A stretch of 64,000 bases of DNA, taken from assembly GCA_045585955.1 (NCBI GenBank), contig JAZMZK010000069.1:28186-92185 (forward strand). The letters run 5' to 3'. The notes under the pieces were generated by a model. It saw nothing but the letters and a program-made list of their open reading frames with translations. It ran no database searches and had not been told where the DNA came from. Below, piece after piece: positions 63,366-64,000 of the stretch (position 1 is the stretch's first letter; each line of letters begins with the position of its first letter). Source of the DNA: SIG78 sp045585955 (GTDB lineage: Bacteria; Verrucomicrobiota; Lentisphaeria; Victivallales; Victivallaceae). Made by a program: the position numbers and the translations under genes.

Positions 63366-64000
63366 ATGGATAAAAAATCAAACATCTACTGCGGACAGAA
63401 GACCTGGCTTGAAGGTCCTGCAGTTGAACAATTCAAGCGTGTTATGGAGTTCCCCGGAATCATTCAGGAGGCGGCGTTCCCTGATTTGCACCCCGGTCGG
63501 GGCGTTCCGGTTGGAGCGGCGTTTTTATCTGAAAAGGTCATCTATCCCGCTTTGATCGGCAACGATATCGGTTGCGGGATGACCCTTTTTTCTACCGGCA
63601 TCAAAGAACACAAGTTCAAAAAAGACAAACTTTTCCGCCGACTTGGAAGTGAGGTGGAAACTTCTTTGCAAACCGCCGCATTGGGGTTGTTGGATGGTGT
63701 GAGTGAAACTGTTTCCGACCCGGAAAATATGTTAGGCACGCTCGGACACGGCAACCACTTTGCCGAGTTTCTGGCAGTTGAAAAAATCATTGACAGCGAA
63801 AAGTGTGAAGCATTGAATATCAAAAAGAATGATGTTCTTTTGCTGATTCACTCCGGCTCAAGATGTTATGGCGAAATGCTCTGGCGTGAAGTTGCCGCCA
63901 AACACGGAGATAAGGGCTTGGAGTTTGACTCCCCTGACGGAGCAGATTATCTTTCCAGACACGCTGAACTCATTGACTGGGCAAGTTTCAACCGCCGTCT
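63366..64000 (+). CDS. RtcB-type RNA ligase, PrfH-associated subtype, 3' end missing
   Basis: Open to the window edge, 211 residues visible from ATG 63366. FPDLHPGRGVPVGAAFLS, YPALIGNDIGCGMTLF, GTLGHGNHFAEF and LLIHSGSRCYGEML match RtcB, and the LHPGRG plus GNDIGCGM forms fit the RtcB2 subtype that pairs with release factor PrfH. Two spots differ from most RtcB proteins: GHGNH for GGGNH and SGSRCYG for SGSRGLG. The guanylylated histidine lies beyond the window. RtcB joins 2',3'-cyclic phosphate and 5'-OH RNA ends; RtcB2/PrfH is known for rescuing damaged ribosomes. The next gene might be prfH. Confidence 0.88.
   Translation, partial: MDKKSNIYCGQKTWLEGPAVEQFKRVMEFPGIIQEAAFPDLHPGRGVPVGAAFLSEKVIYPALIGNDIGCGMTLFSTGIKEHKFKKDKLFRRLGSEVETSLQTAALGLLDGVSETVSDPENMLGTLGHGNHFAEFLAVEKIIDSEKCEALNIKKNDVLLLIHSGSRCYGEMLWREVAAKHGDKGLEFDSPDGADYLSRHAELIDWASFNRR

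Overview
Organism. The window looks like a chromosomal segment of a Lentisphaerota (Victivallales-type) bacterium. The evidence is circumstantial: a prepilin-headed secreted protein of the Lentisphaerae/Planctomycetes type (N-terminal motif CFTLIELLVVIAIIAI, C-terminal DG-H9-like end), GH95, GH123/DUF4091-like and CE7 carbohydrate enzymes, and a secreted enzyme with AIDA-like beta-helix repeats. Most transcription units with a readable promoter use TTGnnn, 16-17 bp, TATAnT, often with TGC just before the -10 box.

Layout. 1-16100: ribosomal protein and RNA polymerase block (rplJ partial, rplL, rpoB, rpoC, rpsL, rpsG, fusA, rpsJ, rplC, rplD, rplW, rplB, rpsS). It has no tuf, and it ends in a strong terminator after rpsS, so rplV and rpsC do not follow. 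16100-21900: a 10-bp tandem repeat, a GH95 fucosidase-like enzyme, a LysR regulator divergent from an M20D amidohydrolase, and two small unknown genes. 21900-25230: a Ktr/Trk potassium uptake operon with a HAMP-only membrane protein. 25230-36460: carbohydrate utilisation genes (TIM-barrel-like hydrolase, sugar transporter, then a GDPD-like, prepilin-like, GH123-like and CE7 operon) and a small lipoprotein. A piece of the trkH 5' end and upstream region is duplicated here. 36500-42000: proS-nifU-nifS-ybeD operon and two metallopeptidase-like genes. 42000-47120: a three-gene accessory cassette (Schlafen/AlbA_2-like protein, pentapeptide-repeat protein with acidic tail, tandem AAA+ ATPase) behind a 102-bp tandem duplication. 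47200-51000: tRNA-His, a palindromic repeat array, a secreted hydrolase with AIDA-like repeats, and two frameshifted small secreted genes. A short copy of the tRNA 3' end at 49894 makes this a candidate integration site.

51000-64000 is the most unusual part. It encodes three LRAT-like (NlpC/P60 superfamily) proteins and a fourth degenerate one, a kinase/vWA/PP2C triad of the TerY-P type in a seven-gene operon with a lipoprotein and dUTPase, several unknown genes, a WYL-domain regulator, an FGE-sulfatase-fold protein and the start of an RtcB RNA ligase of the PrfH-associated (RtcB2) type. Four promoters here carry the same box, consensus ATGWCANAAAATGWCA, in place of a -35 element. In all four the core AAAATG lies exactly 15 bp before the -10 box. 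The WYL gene itself has a normal -35 (TTGACA) and sits beside one of the boxes. I infer a WYL-controlled regulon that joins protein phosphorylation signalling, LRAT-like enzymes and RNA repair. The grouping of these families and the shared box seem to me the best candidate for an undescribed system in the window.
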